This document shows, one piece after another, positions 8,844-16,961 of a stretch of 64,000 nucleotides of DNA. Every line of letters begins with the position of its first letter. The first letter of the stretch is position 1. The notes beneath the pieces are model-generated. The model saw nothing but the letters and a program-made list of their open reading frames with translations, made no database searches and was not told the DNA's origin. Source of the DNA: Candidatus Eisenbergiella intestinipullorum (GTDB lineage: Bacteria; Bacillota; Clostridia; Lachnospirales; Lachnospiraceae); assembly GCA_019119815.1 (NCBI GenBank), contig DWWH01000012.1, positions 62,001-126,000 on the forward strand, in the 5' to 3' direction. Position numbers and translations under genes: made by a program.

Positions 8844-10574
8844 ATGAAGATCATGGCAGGAACAGAGAGTGGAAATGGAAAAGGCAGAGAAGGGAAAAAG
8901 CCGGGCGGACACCGGATCAGGATCGGCGGCAGGGAAAGGACCCTGCTTGGCGGGATCCTGCTTGGCATGCTCTCCTTCGTGCTGCTGTACGGGGTCCGCA
9001 TTCTCGACGTGACCTATGAGGACTGGCTTCTTACGGGCGGGGACCTCTCTCAGCATTATCTGGGATGGTGTTTCTTCCGCGACAGCGACTGGGCCTTTCC
9101 GGTCGGACTGATGGATCGGATCGCCTATCCCAATCAGGTTTCCATCATTTTTACGGATTCGATTCCCCTGTTTGCAGTCCTGTTCAAGCTGTTTCGGGGA
9201 TGGCTTCCGGAAACCTTTCAGTATTTCGGGATCTGGGGACTGATCTGCTTCGGGCTGCAGGGAGGACTGGGAGCCCTGCTTCTTCGCCGCTTTGTAAAAA
9301 GCGATGGATATGCAGTGGTGGGAAGCCTGTTTTTTGTGCTGGCGCCGATCGAGATCTACCGGATGTATATGCATACGGCACTGGGGGCGCAGTGGCTGCT
9401 TCTTGCCGCTTTTCTCATCGGACTGGAGGGCGGCAGGCTTTCTGCCCTGCGAAAGGCTCTGCTGTGTGCTCTTCTGGGCGGTCTGTGCGGAAGCATCCAC
9501 CTGTACTTTATCCCGATGTGCGGGATCATCCTGGGCGCGTTTCTTCTGCAGGATATGATCTTCCGGAGAAAGTTCCGTGCTCCTTTCCTGGCGGGGACGG
9601 CATACTGCGCGGCGGCGGTGGCCGCCGTGATCATGCTGGGCGGCCTGTCTCATGATCATCAGCTGGATGCGGGCGGACTGGGACAGTTCAGCTTCAATCT
9701 GAACGGCCTTTTTAATCCCCAGGGCTGGTCAAAAATCCTGCCGGACCTGCCTCTGTACGGGGACGGCGCGGGAGAGGGACTGGCCTATCCGGGAACGGGG
9801 ATCCTGGCCGCTCTTCTGATCTCCGCCTTTCTCCTGCTGTTTCGGAAAGAAAGCAGGGAAGCGGTGAAAATTCGGATCCAGGGAAAAAAGTGGCCTGCGT
9901 TCGTGCTGATCGCCGCTGCTTCCATCGCAGTTTCCGTATCACACAGGCTGGCGTTGGGGGATCGGGTGATCTGGGAAATTCCCTATCCGGACCGGCTGGT
10001 TTCCCTCTGGGGAATGTTCCGTTCCTGCGGAAGGTTTATCTGGCCCGTGGTCTATCTGCTGATCCTGGCGGCGCTGGTCCTGCTCTGGCATGCGCTGAAA
10101 GGCTGCGGGAGGTATGTGCCAGCGGCCGTGCTTGTTCTTCTGGCCGGTGTGCAGATCGCCGACAGCATGCCGCAGCTGAAGGAACGGCATGACAGGTTTT
10201 CGGCGCAGGCGGTATATGTCTCGCCCCTGCAGGATGAGATCTGGGAGGAGCTGTCGGAGAAAAAACACCTGGTATTCGTTTCGGACCTCATCAACAATCA
10301 GGGACTTCTCTACGGATTGAGCGAGTATGCGCTGGAGCAGGATATGACGATCAACAGCTTTTATTTCGCGCATTCGGCCATCCAGAGTGAAATCAGGGAT
10401 TCCCTTGCGCGTTCTCTGGAGGAGGCGGACAGGGACACGGTGTATCTTTACAAAGAAGAGGAGGAAGGGCTGTGCACGGATGAACGGATGGAGTACAGAA
10501 AGGCGGACGGCCTGATCATCGGGACGGTAAAGGAGGATGCCCATGATGCGGAGCAGACACAGATTTTTTCATAG
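8844..10574 (+). CDS. DUF6311-type multipass membrane protein
   Basis: A 576-aa protein with a short cationic N-terminus, then about eleven membrane helices and a soluble tail. The first outside loop contains GGDLSQHYLGWCFFRDSDW followed by YPNQVSIIFTDSIPL, a pattern I recognise from DUF6311 proteins, which are GT-C-like glycosyltransferase candidates. The start lies 14 bp after the GT87 stop. The C-terminal ~130 residues (YVSPLQDEIWEELSEKKHLV onward) look like the periplasmic-type domain of YfhO/GT-C proteins. The end overlaps the next small gene. Activity has not been established for this family to my knowledge. Confidence 0.65.
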   Translation: MKIMAGTESGNGKGREGKKPGGHRIRIGGRERTLLGGILLGMLSFVLLYGVRILDVTYEDWLLTGGDLSQHYLGWCFFRDSDWAFPVGLMDRIAYPNQVSIIFTDSIPLFAVLFKLFRGWLPETFQYFGIWGLICFGLQGGLGALLLRRFVKSDGYAVVGSLFFVLAPIEIYRMYMHTALGAQWLLLAAFLIGLEGGRLSALRKALLCALLGGLCGSIHLYFIPMCGIILGAFLLQDMIFRRKFRAPFLAGTAYCAAAVAAVIMLGGLSHDHQLDAGGLGQFSFNLNGLFNPQGWSKILPDLPLYGDGAGEGLAYPGTGILAALLISAFLLLFRKESREAVKIRIQGKKWPAFVLIAAASIAVSVSHRLALGDRVIWEIPYPDRLVSLWGMFRSCGRFIWPVVYLLILAALVLLWHALKGCGRYVPAAVLVLLAGVQIADSMPQLKERHDRFSAQAVYVSPLQDEIWEELSEKKHLVFVSDLINNQGLLYGLSEYALEQDMTINSFYFAHSAIQSEIRDSLARSLEEADRDTVYLYKEEEEGLCTDERMEYRKADGLIIGTVKEDAHDAEQTQIFS

Positions 10575-10776
10575 AAAAGAGGAACAGAAAGACCACAGCT
10601 ATGACGGAATGCAGCCGGCCATGAAAAGCAGTATCTGTACCGGAGAAACGGTGGCGGGCTTTCTGGATGCCGGAGGGAAGTTTCAGGAGGTGATGCTCCT
10701 GATGCAGGAGAGCGATCTGGAGCTGTTCTGCAGAAAATACGGGGTGAAAAAAGAGGAAATCAGACACATTTTTTAG
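10543..10776 (+). CDS. Small hypothetical protein (77 aa)
   Basis: AGGAGG at 10531-10536 gives ideal spacing to ATG 10543, which overlaps the end of the preceding gene by 32 bases, so translation is probably coupled. The first 25 residues are basic and look dispensable; the core, from MKSSICTGETVAGFLDAGGKF to VKKEEIRHIF, is predicted helical with no cysteine pair or membrane segment. I have the impression of small Lachnospiraceae proteins with this core but cannot name a family or function. It closes the surface-glycan operon before the GH3 gene. Confidence 0.6.
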   Translation: MMRSRHRFFHRKEEQKDHSYDGMQPAMKSSICTGETVAGFLDAGGKFQEVMLLMQESDLELFCRKYGVKKEEIRHIF

Positions 10777-10846
10777 AGAAAGGGAGGCGCGGGACCGCCC
10801 GCGTATCCTGCCGGCGCCGTGTGACAGCGGCAGAAAGGGAGAAAGT

Positions 10847-13684
10847 ATGAGCAGAAAAAAGATCGGAGTGCCCCTGGAGGGGTTCGGGGAGCTGTGCCGG
10901 AGCGTGGCGGCACAGGGAGCGGTGCTTTTGAAAAACGAGGAGGAGACGCTGCCTGTCACGGGCGGAGAGCGGGTTGCGGTCTTCGGCCGGATCCAGAAGG
11001 ACTATTACCGCAGCGGAACCGGGTCGGGAGGAGCGGTAAACGCGCCTTATGCCACGAACCTGCTGGACAGCTTGCGGCAGTGTGAGGATCTGCAGGTGGA
11101 TGAGGAGCTGGCGGCGGTCTACGAGGAATGGATCAGGCAGAATCCATTTGACGACGGAGGCGGCGTATGGGCCGGAGAGCCCTGGAGCCAGAAGGAGATG
11201 GAGGTATCGCAGGAGCTTGCGGCCGCGGCGGCAGAGCGGGCGGACAAGGCCCTGGTGGTGATCGGCCGCACGGCCGGGGAATCGAAGGATTATGAGGATC
11301 TTCCGGGCGGCTTCCGTCTGAGCGCCGGGGAGGAAAAGCTGCTTTGGACGGTGACGAAATATTTCCGGAAGACGGCGGTGATCCTGAACGTTTCCTGTAT
11401 CATCGACATGAGCTTTCTGGATCTTCCTTATGAAAATCCGATCACGGCAGTGCTGTACGTGTGGCACGGCGGACAGGAGGGCGGCCGCGCGGCGGCGGAT
11501 GTGATCAGCGGCCGCATGACGCCCTGCGGCAAGCTGGCGGACACCATTGCCGGCGGGATCGCGGATTATCCTTCCACGGCGAATCATGGCGGCCGGAAGG
11601 AAAACGTCTACCAGGAAGACATTTATGTGGGTTACCGCTATTTTGAAACCTTTGCGCCGGAAAAGGTGAAGTTTCCCTTTGGCTTCGGCCTGTCCTATAC
11701 CACCTTTGCCCTGGAGCCGGGCTGCGCTGCGGCAAAGGAAGGCCGGATCACGCTGCAGGTGCGGGTGCGCAATACGGGAAGCCGTTATGCAGGAAGAGAG
11801 GTGGTCCAGGTTTACTACAGCGCGCCGCAGGGGAAGCTGGGACGGCCTGCGAGGGAGCTGGCAGCCTTTGCCAAGACCGGCCTGCTGCGGCCGGGACAGG
11901 AGGAAACGGTGACGCTGTCCTTCCCCATCGATTCCATGGCGGCCTATGACGACGGCGGTTATACGGGGAACCGCTCCTGCTATGTGCTGGAGGAAGGGCT
12001 GTATGAGATCCTTGCGGGAAACAGCAGCCGCGATCTGGTGCGCGTCCGGGTCGTGACGGAAGAGGGCGCATCCGGGAAGGCGCAGAAAACGGACACGGGC
12101 TATCGGGTCCTGGAAACGCGGGTGACAAAACGGCTGGAGGAGGCATGTGCCCCTCAGCAGAGCTTTGTGCGGCTGGTGCCCGGAAAGCTCAGGGAGGACG
12201 GAACCCGGGAGATGGCCGGACAGAACGTTCCGACGGCTTCGGTCCGTCTGGAGGAGCGCATCCGGGACCGGCTGCCCGGCACGCTGACACAGACCGGAGA
12301 TCAGGGCATCCGCCTGCAGGATGTGCGGGATGGGAACGCTTCTCTGGAAGCCTTTGTGGCGCAGCTTTCCGAGGAAGAGCTGGCGGTCATGGTACGGGGC
12401 GAAGGGATGTGCAGTCCCCGGGTAACGCCGGGCGTGGCCTCCTGCTTCGGCGGGCTGACGGAAAAGCTGCAGAAGGAGTACGGCATTCCTGTGGCAGCCG
12501 CTTCCGACGGCCCTTCCGGCATCCGGATGGATGTGGGGGCGACGGCCACCCAGGTGCCCATCGGGACGCTGCTCGCCTGTACCTTTGATGAAAAGCTGGT
12601 GGAGGAGCTGTATGTGCTGGAGGGAAGGGAGCTGGTGAGAAATGAGATCGACACCCTTCTGGGCCCCGGCCTGAACCTGCACCGCAGTCCGTTGAACGGC
12701 AGAAATTTTGAATATTTTTCCGAAGACCCTCTCCTGACAGGAAGGATGGCCGCAGCCAACGTGCGCGGGATCCGCAGGGGCGGTGCCCACGCTACCGTCA
12801 AGCATTTTGCCTGCAACAGTCAGGAAGCGGAGCGCAACAGGGTGAACGCCGTGGTATCGGAACGGGCGCTGCGGGAGCTGTATCTGAAGGGCTTCGAGAT
12901 CGCCGTGAAGGAGGGCGGAGCGGACAGCCTGATGACCGCCTATAACCCGGTCAACGGTCACTGGTGCGCTTCCAATTATGACCTGAACACCACGATCCTG
13001 CGGAACGAATGGGGATACCGGGGAATCGTGATGACGGACTGGTGGTCCACCATGAATGACTGCGTAAAGGGCGGAAAGGAAAGCCCCTCCAACACGGCGG
13101 CCATGGTCCGGGCGCAGAACGATCTGTACATGGTGGTGGACAACCTGGCCGCAGAGAAAAATCCCATGAACGACAACACGCTGGAGGCGCTGGAGCGGGG
13201 AGAGCTGACCCTGGGAGAGCTGCAGCGGTGTGTGAAGAATATCTGCCGCTTTCTGATGAACGCTCCGGTGATGGAGCGCTTTGCCAAGCAGGAGGATGAG
13301 GAGCCGGAGCGGATCAGCGCTCTGCCGGGAAGCCGTCCGGAGGACGGACAGAAGGGAGGCACTGTGCGCGTCCTGATTTCCGGTTCCGGTGCACAGAGCT
13401 TCTGTCTTGCAGAGCAGGGAATCTATCGGGTCCGCGCCTGTCTGTGCTTTGACAGCCCGGATGAAAGGGCTCAGTCGGCCTGCAACCTGCTTCTGAACGG
13501 GGTCCGCATCGCCACACCGCAGGTGGGCGGAACAAACGGCGAAAGCGTGGTCCGCGATCAGGGAGCGGTGATTCTGGAACCGGGCAGATACGAGCTGATG
13601 CTGCAGAACACCAAAATGCCGGGCATCCGGGTGGAATGGGTGGAATTTTCACCGCAGGAGAAAGAGACAGAGGACGGCAGATAA
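10847..13684 (+). CDS. GH3 beta-glucosidase-type glycoside hydrolase, permuted domain order
   Basis: A 945-aa protein without signal peptide, so probably cytoplasmic. Domains are in the order (alpha/beta)6 domain (~10-240, AVLLKNEEETLPV), fibronectin III-like (~290-400), then the (alpha/beta)8 barrel (~490-800) with LNLHRSPLNGRNFEYFSEDP and the nucleophile loop GIVMTDWW, D731. In most GH3 enzymes the barrel comes first; the reversed order is a known subgroup in gut Clostridia. A C-terminal ~110 residue beta-rich segment follows. Substrate could be beta-glucosides, beta-xylosides or arabinosides; sequence alone does not decide. It is preceded by an AGAAAGGGAG site. Confidence 0.9.
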   Translation: MSRKKIGVPLEGFGELCRSVAAQGAVLLKNEEETLPVTGGERVAVFGRIQKDYYRSGTGSGGAVNAPYATNLLDSLRQCEDLQVDEELAAVYEEWIRQNPFDDGGGVWAGEPWSQKEMEVSQELAAAAAERADKALVVIGRTAGESKDYEDLPGGFRLSAGEEKLLWTVTKYFRKTAVILNVSCIIDMSFLDLPYENPITAVLYVWHGGQEGGRAAADVISGRMTPCGKLADTIAGGIADYPSTANHGGRKENVYQEDIYVGYRYFETFAPEKVKFPFGFGLSYTTFALEPGCAAAKEGRITLQVRVRNTGSRYAGREVVQVYYSAPQGKLGRPARELAAFAKTGLLRPGQEETVTLSFPIDSMAAYDDGGYTGNRSCYVLEEGLYEILAGNSSRDLVRVRVVTEEGASGKAQKTDTGYRVLETRVTKRLEEACAPQQSFVRLVPGKLREDGTREMAGQNVPTASVRLEERIRDRLPGTLTQTGDQGIRLQDVRDGNASLEAFVAQLSEEELAVMVRGEGMCSPRVTPGVASCFGGLTEKLQKEYGIPVAAASDGPSGIRMDVGATATQVPIGTLLACTFDEKLVEELYVLEGRELVRNEIDTLLGPGLNLHRSPLNGRNFEYFSEDPLLTGRMAAANVRGIRRGGAHATVKHFACNSQEAERNRVNAVVSERALRELYLKGFEIAVKEGGADSLMTAYNPVNGHWCASNYDLNTTILRNEWGYRGIVMTDWWSTMNDCVKGGKESPSNTAAMVRAQNDLYMVVDNLAAEKNPMNDNTLEALERGELTLGELQRCVKNICRFLMNAPVMERFAKQEDEEPERISALPGSRPEDGQKGGTVRVLISGSGAQSFCLAEQGIYRVRACLCFDSPDERAQSACNLLLNGVRIATPQVGGTNGESVVRDQGAVILEPGRYELMLQNTKMPGIRVEWVEFSPQEKETEDGR

Positions 13685-13693
13685 GAACGGATG

Positions 13694-13722
13694 GACCGGA
13701 TGGCGCCAGGCGCTGTCCGGTC
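13694..13722. terminator. Weak hairpin between convergent GH3 and PucR genes
   Basis: GACCGGA/TCCGGTC with an inner GCGCC/GGCGC lies between the convergent stop codons. There is no clear U-run on either strand, so it would be at best a weak or factor-assisted terminator, or a transcript end stabiliser. Confidence 0.4.
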
Positions 13723-14912
13723 TACAGCTTCATATCCCGTATCCAGAAGGCGATCTGGTAGGGAAACAGCTCCGCCGGGGTGGAAAGCCCGCTGCCAAGA
13801 AGCTGCTTCATATTCTGGATGCGGTAGCTGACGGTGTTGCGGTGGGTGAAGGTGGCCGCAGCGGTCCGGGCCAGGCTGCGGTCGTTTTCGATATAGGCGC
13901 GAAGCGTATCCGCATAGCCTGTGCCCCGTTTGGAAGGAGCCGCATGGCGGCTGTCATAGGCATCTAACGGAGCCAGCAGCCGGTCGGCATAATTCTTGAG
14001 AAGCTCCGGATCCGAGGTGGAAAAGAGGATGCCGAAGAACCCCATCTGATCGAAATATACGATCTTCTGCTCCATGTGGCAGGCCATTTTCAGCGCGGTG
14101 CGGGCACGGCTCAGAGCCAGCTTCAGGCTGCGGACGCCCTGACAGGCGGGGCCCACGCCCAGATGGAGGCGGCCGTCGGCAAAGAAGTCCGCAAACAGCT
14201 GACCGATCTGGGAAGTCAGCTCACAGACATCCGATTCCGGCAGATCGTTGACGGACAGGATCCACGTCTCATTCAGTTCCAGAAGAAAATAGGGGAAACG
14301 GATCTTTGAGCCGCTCTTCCAGAGGCCGAACACGTTTTCCAGCCGCAGGGCGGCCTGACGGAACAGAACCTTTTCCTCTGCCGTAAGGACCGGCTTCATG
14401 CAGAAGATGCGGAAGGTCCCGTCCAGATGGAAGCGGCTTCCCATTTCCTCGAAAAAGTCTTCGGACACCTCCTTTCCCAGGAGAAGGCGGATGAACAGAG
14501 CGTTGTTTTCCGCTTCCCGGTGGGACTGCTGCATGATACGCATGCAGTAGTCCTGAATGAGCTGGGTGACGGAGATCTCCCAGGGCATTTCCAGGAGAGG
14601 AAAATCGTGCTGGCCGCACCAGACGACGACCTCCTGCGGCACGGCGGCAAGGTAGCGGCCGGTATTCACGATGATCCCGGCGCAGCCGGCCTTTTTCATG
14701 GAGGAGACCAGCCGCAGAAGCCAGCCCGGAACGCCCGCCTTCATGCCGGTGGTGACGGCCAGCTCCGTTCCGCCGAAACGGCTGATGATGGTCTCGTCCT
14801 CCACCATGTGCACCCAGCTCACCACGCTGTCCATCCCCTGTTTCCCGGCCAGAAGACGGAGCTGATAGCGGCCTCTGGTCTCTTCAAACAGCTCCCAGAA
14901 ACGGATCGCCAT
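13722..14912 (-). CDS. PucR/CdaR family transcriptional regulator
   Basis: A 396-aa protein with an N-terminal PucR-like domain (~1-125), a GGDEF-like linker region (~240-300) and a C-terminal PucR helix-turn-helix (~330-390) containing TFTHRNTVSYRIQNMKQLL. Such regulators usually activate purine, amino-acid or sugar-acid catabolic genes in response to a metabolite. GGAGGG precedes ATG at 14912. It is convergent with the GH3 gene and divergent from a small orphan gene, whose promoter region carries dyads that could be its operator. The regulated pathway cannot be assigned. Confidence 0.88.
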   Translation of the reverse strand: MAIRFWELFEETRGRYQLRLLAGKQGMDSVVSWVHMVEDETIISRFGGTELAVTTGMKAGVPGWLLRLVSSMKKAGCAGIIVNTGRYLAAVPQEVVVWCGQHDFPLLEMPWEISVTQLIQDYCMRIMQQSHREAENNALFIRLLLGKEVSEDFFEEMGSRFHLDGTFRIFCMKPVLTAEEKVLFRQAALRLENVFGLWKSGSKIRFPYFLLELNETWILSVNDLPESDVCELTSQIGQLFADFFADGRLHLGVGPACQGVRSLKLALSRARTALKMACHMEQKIVYFDQMGFFGILFSTSDPELLKNYADRLLAPLDAYDSRHAAPSKRGTGYADTLRAYIENDRSLARTAAATFTHRNTVSYRIQNMKQLLGSGLSTPAELFPYQIAFWIRDMKL

Positions 14913-14939
14913 AGCTGTTTTTCCCTCCTTTTAAAAAGT

Positions 14940-14983
14940 CTGAAAATTTGTGCCATCAGCACAAAAAAACTTTCTATTTTCAG
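14940..14983. promoter_or_regulatory. Nested inverted repeats in PucR divergent promoter region
   Basis: TTTGTGC-CATCA-GCACAAA (14947-14965) is a perfect 7-bp arm dyad. Outside it, CTGAAAA (14940-14946) pairs with TTTTCAG (14977-14983). It lies between the PucR start and the promoter of the 62-aa gene, a plausible operator for autoregulation. No experiment or second copy supports this. Confidence 0.45.
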
Positions 14984-14995
14984 ATTATCAGATGA

Positions 14996-15024
14996 TAGGC
15001 AGAAAGTCCAGAAAGGCTTATAAT
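14996..15024 (+). promoter_or_regulatory. Sigma-A-type promoter for the 62-aa gene
   Basis: TAGGCA (4/6 to the -35 consensus), 17-bp spacer, TATAAT (6/6). The predicted transcript runs from about 15031 to the terminator near 15440. Confidence 0.6.
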
Positions 15025-15102
15025 AAAATCAGAAAAAAGGAAAGGAAGGACGGCAGCCGGAAGGATAAAGGCGGCCGCAGATCAGAGCAGGGAGGGTTGT
15101 AT

Positions 15103-15291
15103 ATGATCGCATTTGGTCTGAATATTTCGGAAAATCTGGAAAACGAAAGAGAGGAGACGCTCTATCCGGAATGGGTGAAGACGGAGAAGCTGTATAACTG
15201 CGAGAATTTCAGCCGTATCTTCTCCGGAAGGAGACAGCTTCTGGAAAGGCTTCTGAGCTTTGGGATGAAAAGAAGAGGAACCTGTGCGTAG
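15103..15291 (+). CDS. Orphan small protein (62 aa)
   Basis: ATG 15103 follows GGGAGGG at 15089-15095. The product has a mixed polar composition, several Asn/Glu-rich stretches, one Cys in the middle and one near the end, and a basic C-terminus ending RRGTCA; no membrane segment or known motif is seen. It has its own perfect -10 promoter and an intrinsic terminator, so it forms a ~400-nt monocistronic transcript. It could be a small regulatory protein or an untranslated RNA; no family was recognised. Confidence 0.5.
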   Translation: MIAFGLNISENLENEREETLYPEWVKTEKLYNCENFSRIFSGRRQLLERLLSFGMKRRGTCA

Positions 15292-15404
15292 CACACAGAA
15301 AAAAAGGGAGAAAAGAAGGGACACCGAAAGGGGGACCGGAGCATAAAGGAGAAGGCCGGTAAGAAAAAGGAAAGAGGGGCGCCATTCGGCGGCCCGGCCG
15401 GCAG

Positions 15405-15447
15405 AGAGCGGCGGATAAAGGAAACAGATCCGCCGCTCTTTTTTTTC
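15405..15447 (+). terminator. Intrinsic terminator
   Basis: A perfect 12-bp stem AGAGCGGCGGAT/ATCCGCCGCTCT (15405-15416 and 15428-15439) with an 11-base loop is followed by a run of T. It ends the transcript of the 62-aa gene, just before the convergent MalY-like gene. Confidence 0.9.
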
Positions 15448-15456
15448 TGCCCGGTC

Positions 15457-16659
15457 TCAGTGCTTGTTGAACACGTATTCATCCAGCCTTCTCATGGCTT
15501 CCTTTACCAGGGAGAGAGGAACCGCCAGATTCATGCGGATGGCCCACGGGCGGTTGAACGGACGGCCGTCCTGCCAGATCACGCCCACTGAGATGCCGGC
15601 ACGGATCAGCTCGTCCATGCTCACGTCATGGCGTTCGCACCATTCCTCACAGTCCAGATAAAGCATGTAGGTGCCTTCCGGCTTTGCCAGCCTGACTCCT
15701 TTGAAGTTTTCACAGATATAAGCATAGGCATAGTCTACGTTTTCCGTCAGCACCTGCTTCAGCTCATCCAGCCATTCCTGCCCCTCGGGACGGTAGGCGC
15801 CGATGAGCGCGTGCATGGAAAGTACGTTCATGCTGTTGTAGTGGCAGAGGCCGGACTGCTTTACGACCCGGTCCCTCAGATACGGGTTGTAAATGATGTG
15901 ATAGGAGCCGATCAGTCCGGCCAGATTGAAGGTCTTGGAGGGCGCATAGATGGCGATGGTGCGCATTTTCGCATCCTCACTGACGGACTGGGTGGGAATG
16001 TGTCTGTGGCCGGACAGGGTCAGATCGGACCAGATCTCATCAGAGACGACCACGCAGTCATTCTTCCGGTAGACCTCCATGGCCGCCTCGATCTCTTCCC
16101 GCTCCCATACCCGTCCGCAGGGATTGTGAGGAGAACAGAAGATGGCGAAATGGATATGGTTTTCCCGGATCTTCCGGTCCATATCCTCATAATCCATCCG
16201 CCATACGCCGGCTTCATCCTGCTTCAGGTCGCTCAAGACGATCCTGCGCCCGTTGTTTTCCAACGTTCCGGTGAAGCCCACATAGGTGGGAGCATGCAGC
16301 AGAACGGCCTCGCCGGGAGCGGTAAAGGCCTGCAGGGCAGAGGCCACGCAGCCGAGCACGCCGTTTTCATAACCGATGTCCGTTTTGGTAAGTCCTTCCA
16401 CGCCGTTTCTTATTTTCTGCCAGGAAATGATGCTGTCATAGTATTCCTGCGTGGGATCGAAGTAGCCGAAGGCAGGATGCTTCGTCCGTTCGATGACAGC
16501 TTCCTGGATGGTGGGAGCGGTGGCAAAATTCATGTCTGCCACCCACATGGGGATCCTGGAAAAGCCCTCCTGAACGGAGGCGTCGGGAAAGGGGATGAGA
16601 TCCACCGCAATGGAATCCTTTCCTTTCCTGTCGATGATGGAAGTAAAATCGTATTTCAT
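15457..16659 (-). CDS. MalY/PatB-type PLP-dependent aminotransferase or C-S lyase
   Basis: The start is ATG at 16659 with GGAGAAAGAC upstream; an upstream extension to 16749 lacks a site. The 400-aa fold-type I protein begins like MalY/PatB members (RKGKDSIAVDL, PMWVADMNF) and has the PLP lysine K242 in APSKTFNLAG. This branch cleaves cystathionine and other beta-C-S bonds giving pyruvate, ammonia and a thiol; some members also act as aminotransferases. It is divergent from the GH43 gene and not obviously linked in pathway to its neighbours. Confidence 0.88.
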   Translation of the reverse strand: MKYDFTSIIDRKGKDSIAVDLIPFPDASVQEGFSRIPMWVADMNFATAPTIQEAVIERTKHPAFGYFDPTQEYYDSIISWQKIRNGVEGLTKTDIGYENGVLGCVASALQAFTAPGEAVLLHAPTYVGFTGTLENNGRRIVLSDLKQDEAGVWRMDYEDMDRKIRENHIHFAIFCSPHNPCGRVWEREEIEAAMEVYRKNDCVVVSDEIWSDLTLSGHRHIPTQSVSEDAKMRTIAIYAPSKTFNLAGLIGSYHIIYNPYLRDRVVKQSGLCHYNSMNVLSMHALIGAYRPEGQEWLDELKQVLTENVDYAYAYICENFKGVRLAKPEGTYMLYLDCEEWCERHDVSMDELIRAGISVGVIWQDGRPFNRPWAIRMNLAVPLSLVKEAMRRLDEYVFNKH

Positions 16660-16824
16660 TGTCTTTCTCCTTTGCGCCGTCAGAAACACGCGGCAGCTGT
16701 TGTAAATATTCCGCATTTCATTATAGCATCGGTTCTTCTTCGCTGGCAAGCCGGAGGACAGAAAGACCGACGGCTTGTCAGAAAGCAGGAACAGGCCGGC
16801 GAATGCCGGAAGGGAAAAAAGAAA

Positions 16825-16861
16825 TTGACACTTTACCGTTATCCGGCAATAATGTTATTGC
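16825..16861 (+). promoter_or_regulatory. GH43 promoter overlapped by LacI-type operator
   Basis: TTGACA (16825-16830), 17 bp, AATAAT (16848-16853) form a near-consensus promoter. GCAATAA-TG-TTATTGC (16846-16861) is a perfect-arm dyad lying on the -10 and shares its ATAATGTTAT core with the palindrome near the LacI gene at 59083-59104. The rest of the 16660-16961 gap is leader with no ORF. Confidence 0.7.
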
Positions 16862-16961
16862 AGAAAAAAAGCCGGGCCCGGCAGACGGGACGGCAGAAGA
16901 GACAGGGGGAGTGAGCGCTGCCGCTGATACTCGCCGCTGTTTTGGAGGAATGGAGGACTTT

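Noticed and set aside
16660..16961. 100-residue N-terminal extension of the GH43 protein
   Set aside because: It would run through the promoter and operator, and a proper ribosome binding site lies at 16951-16955.
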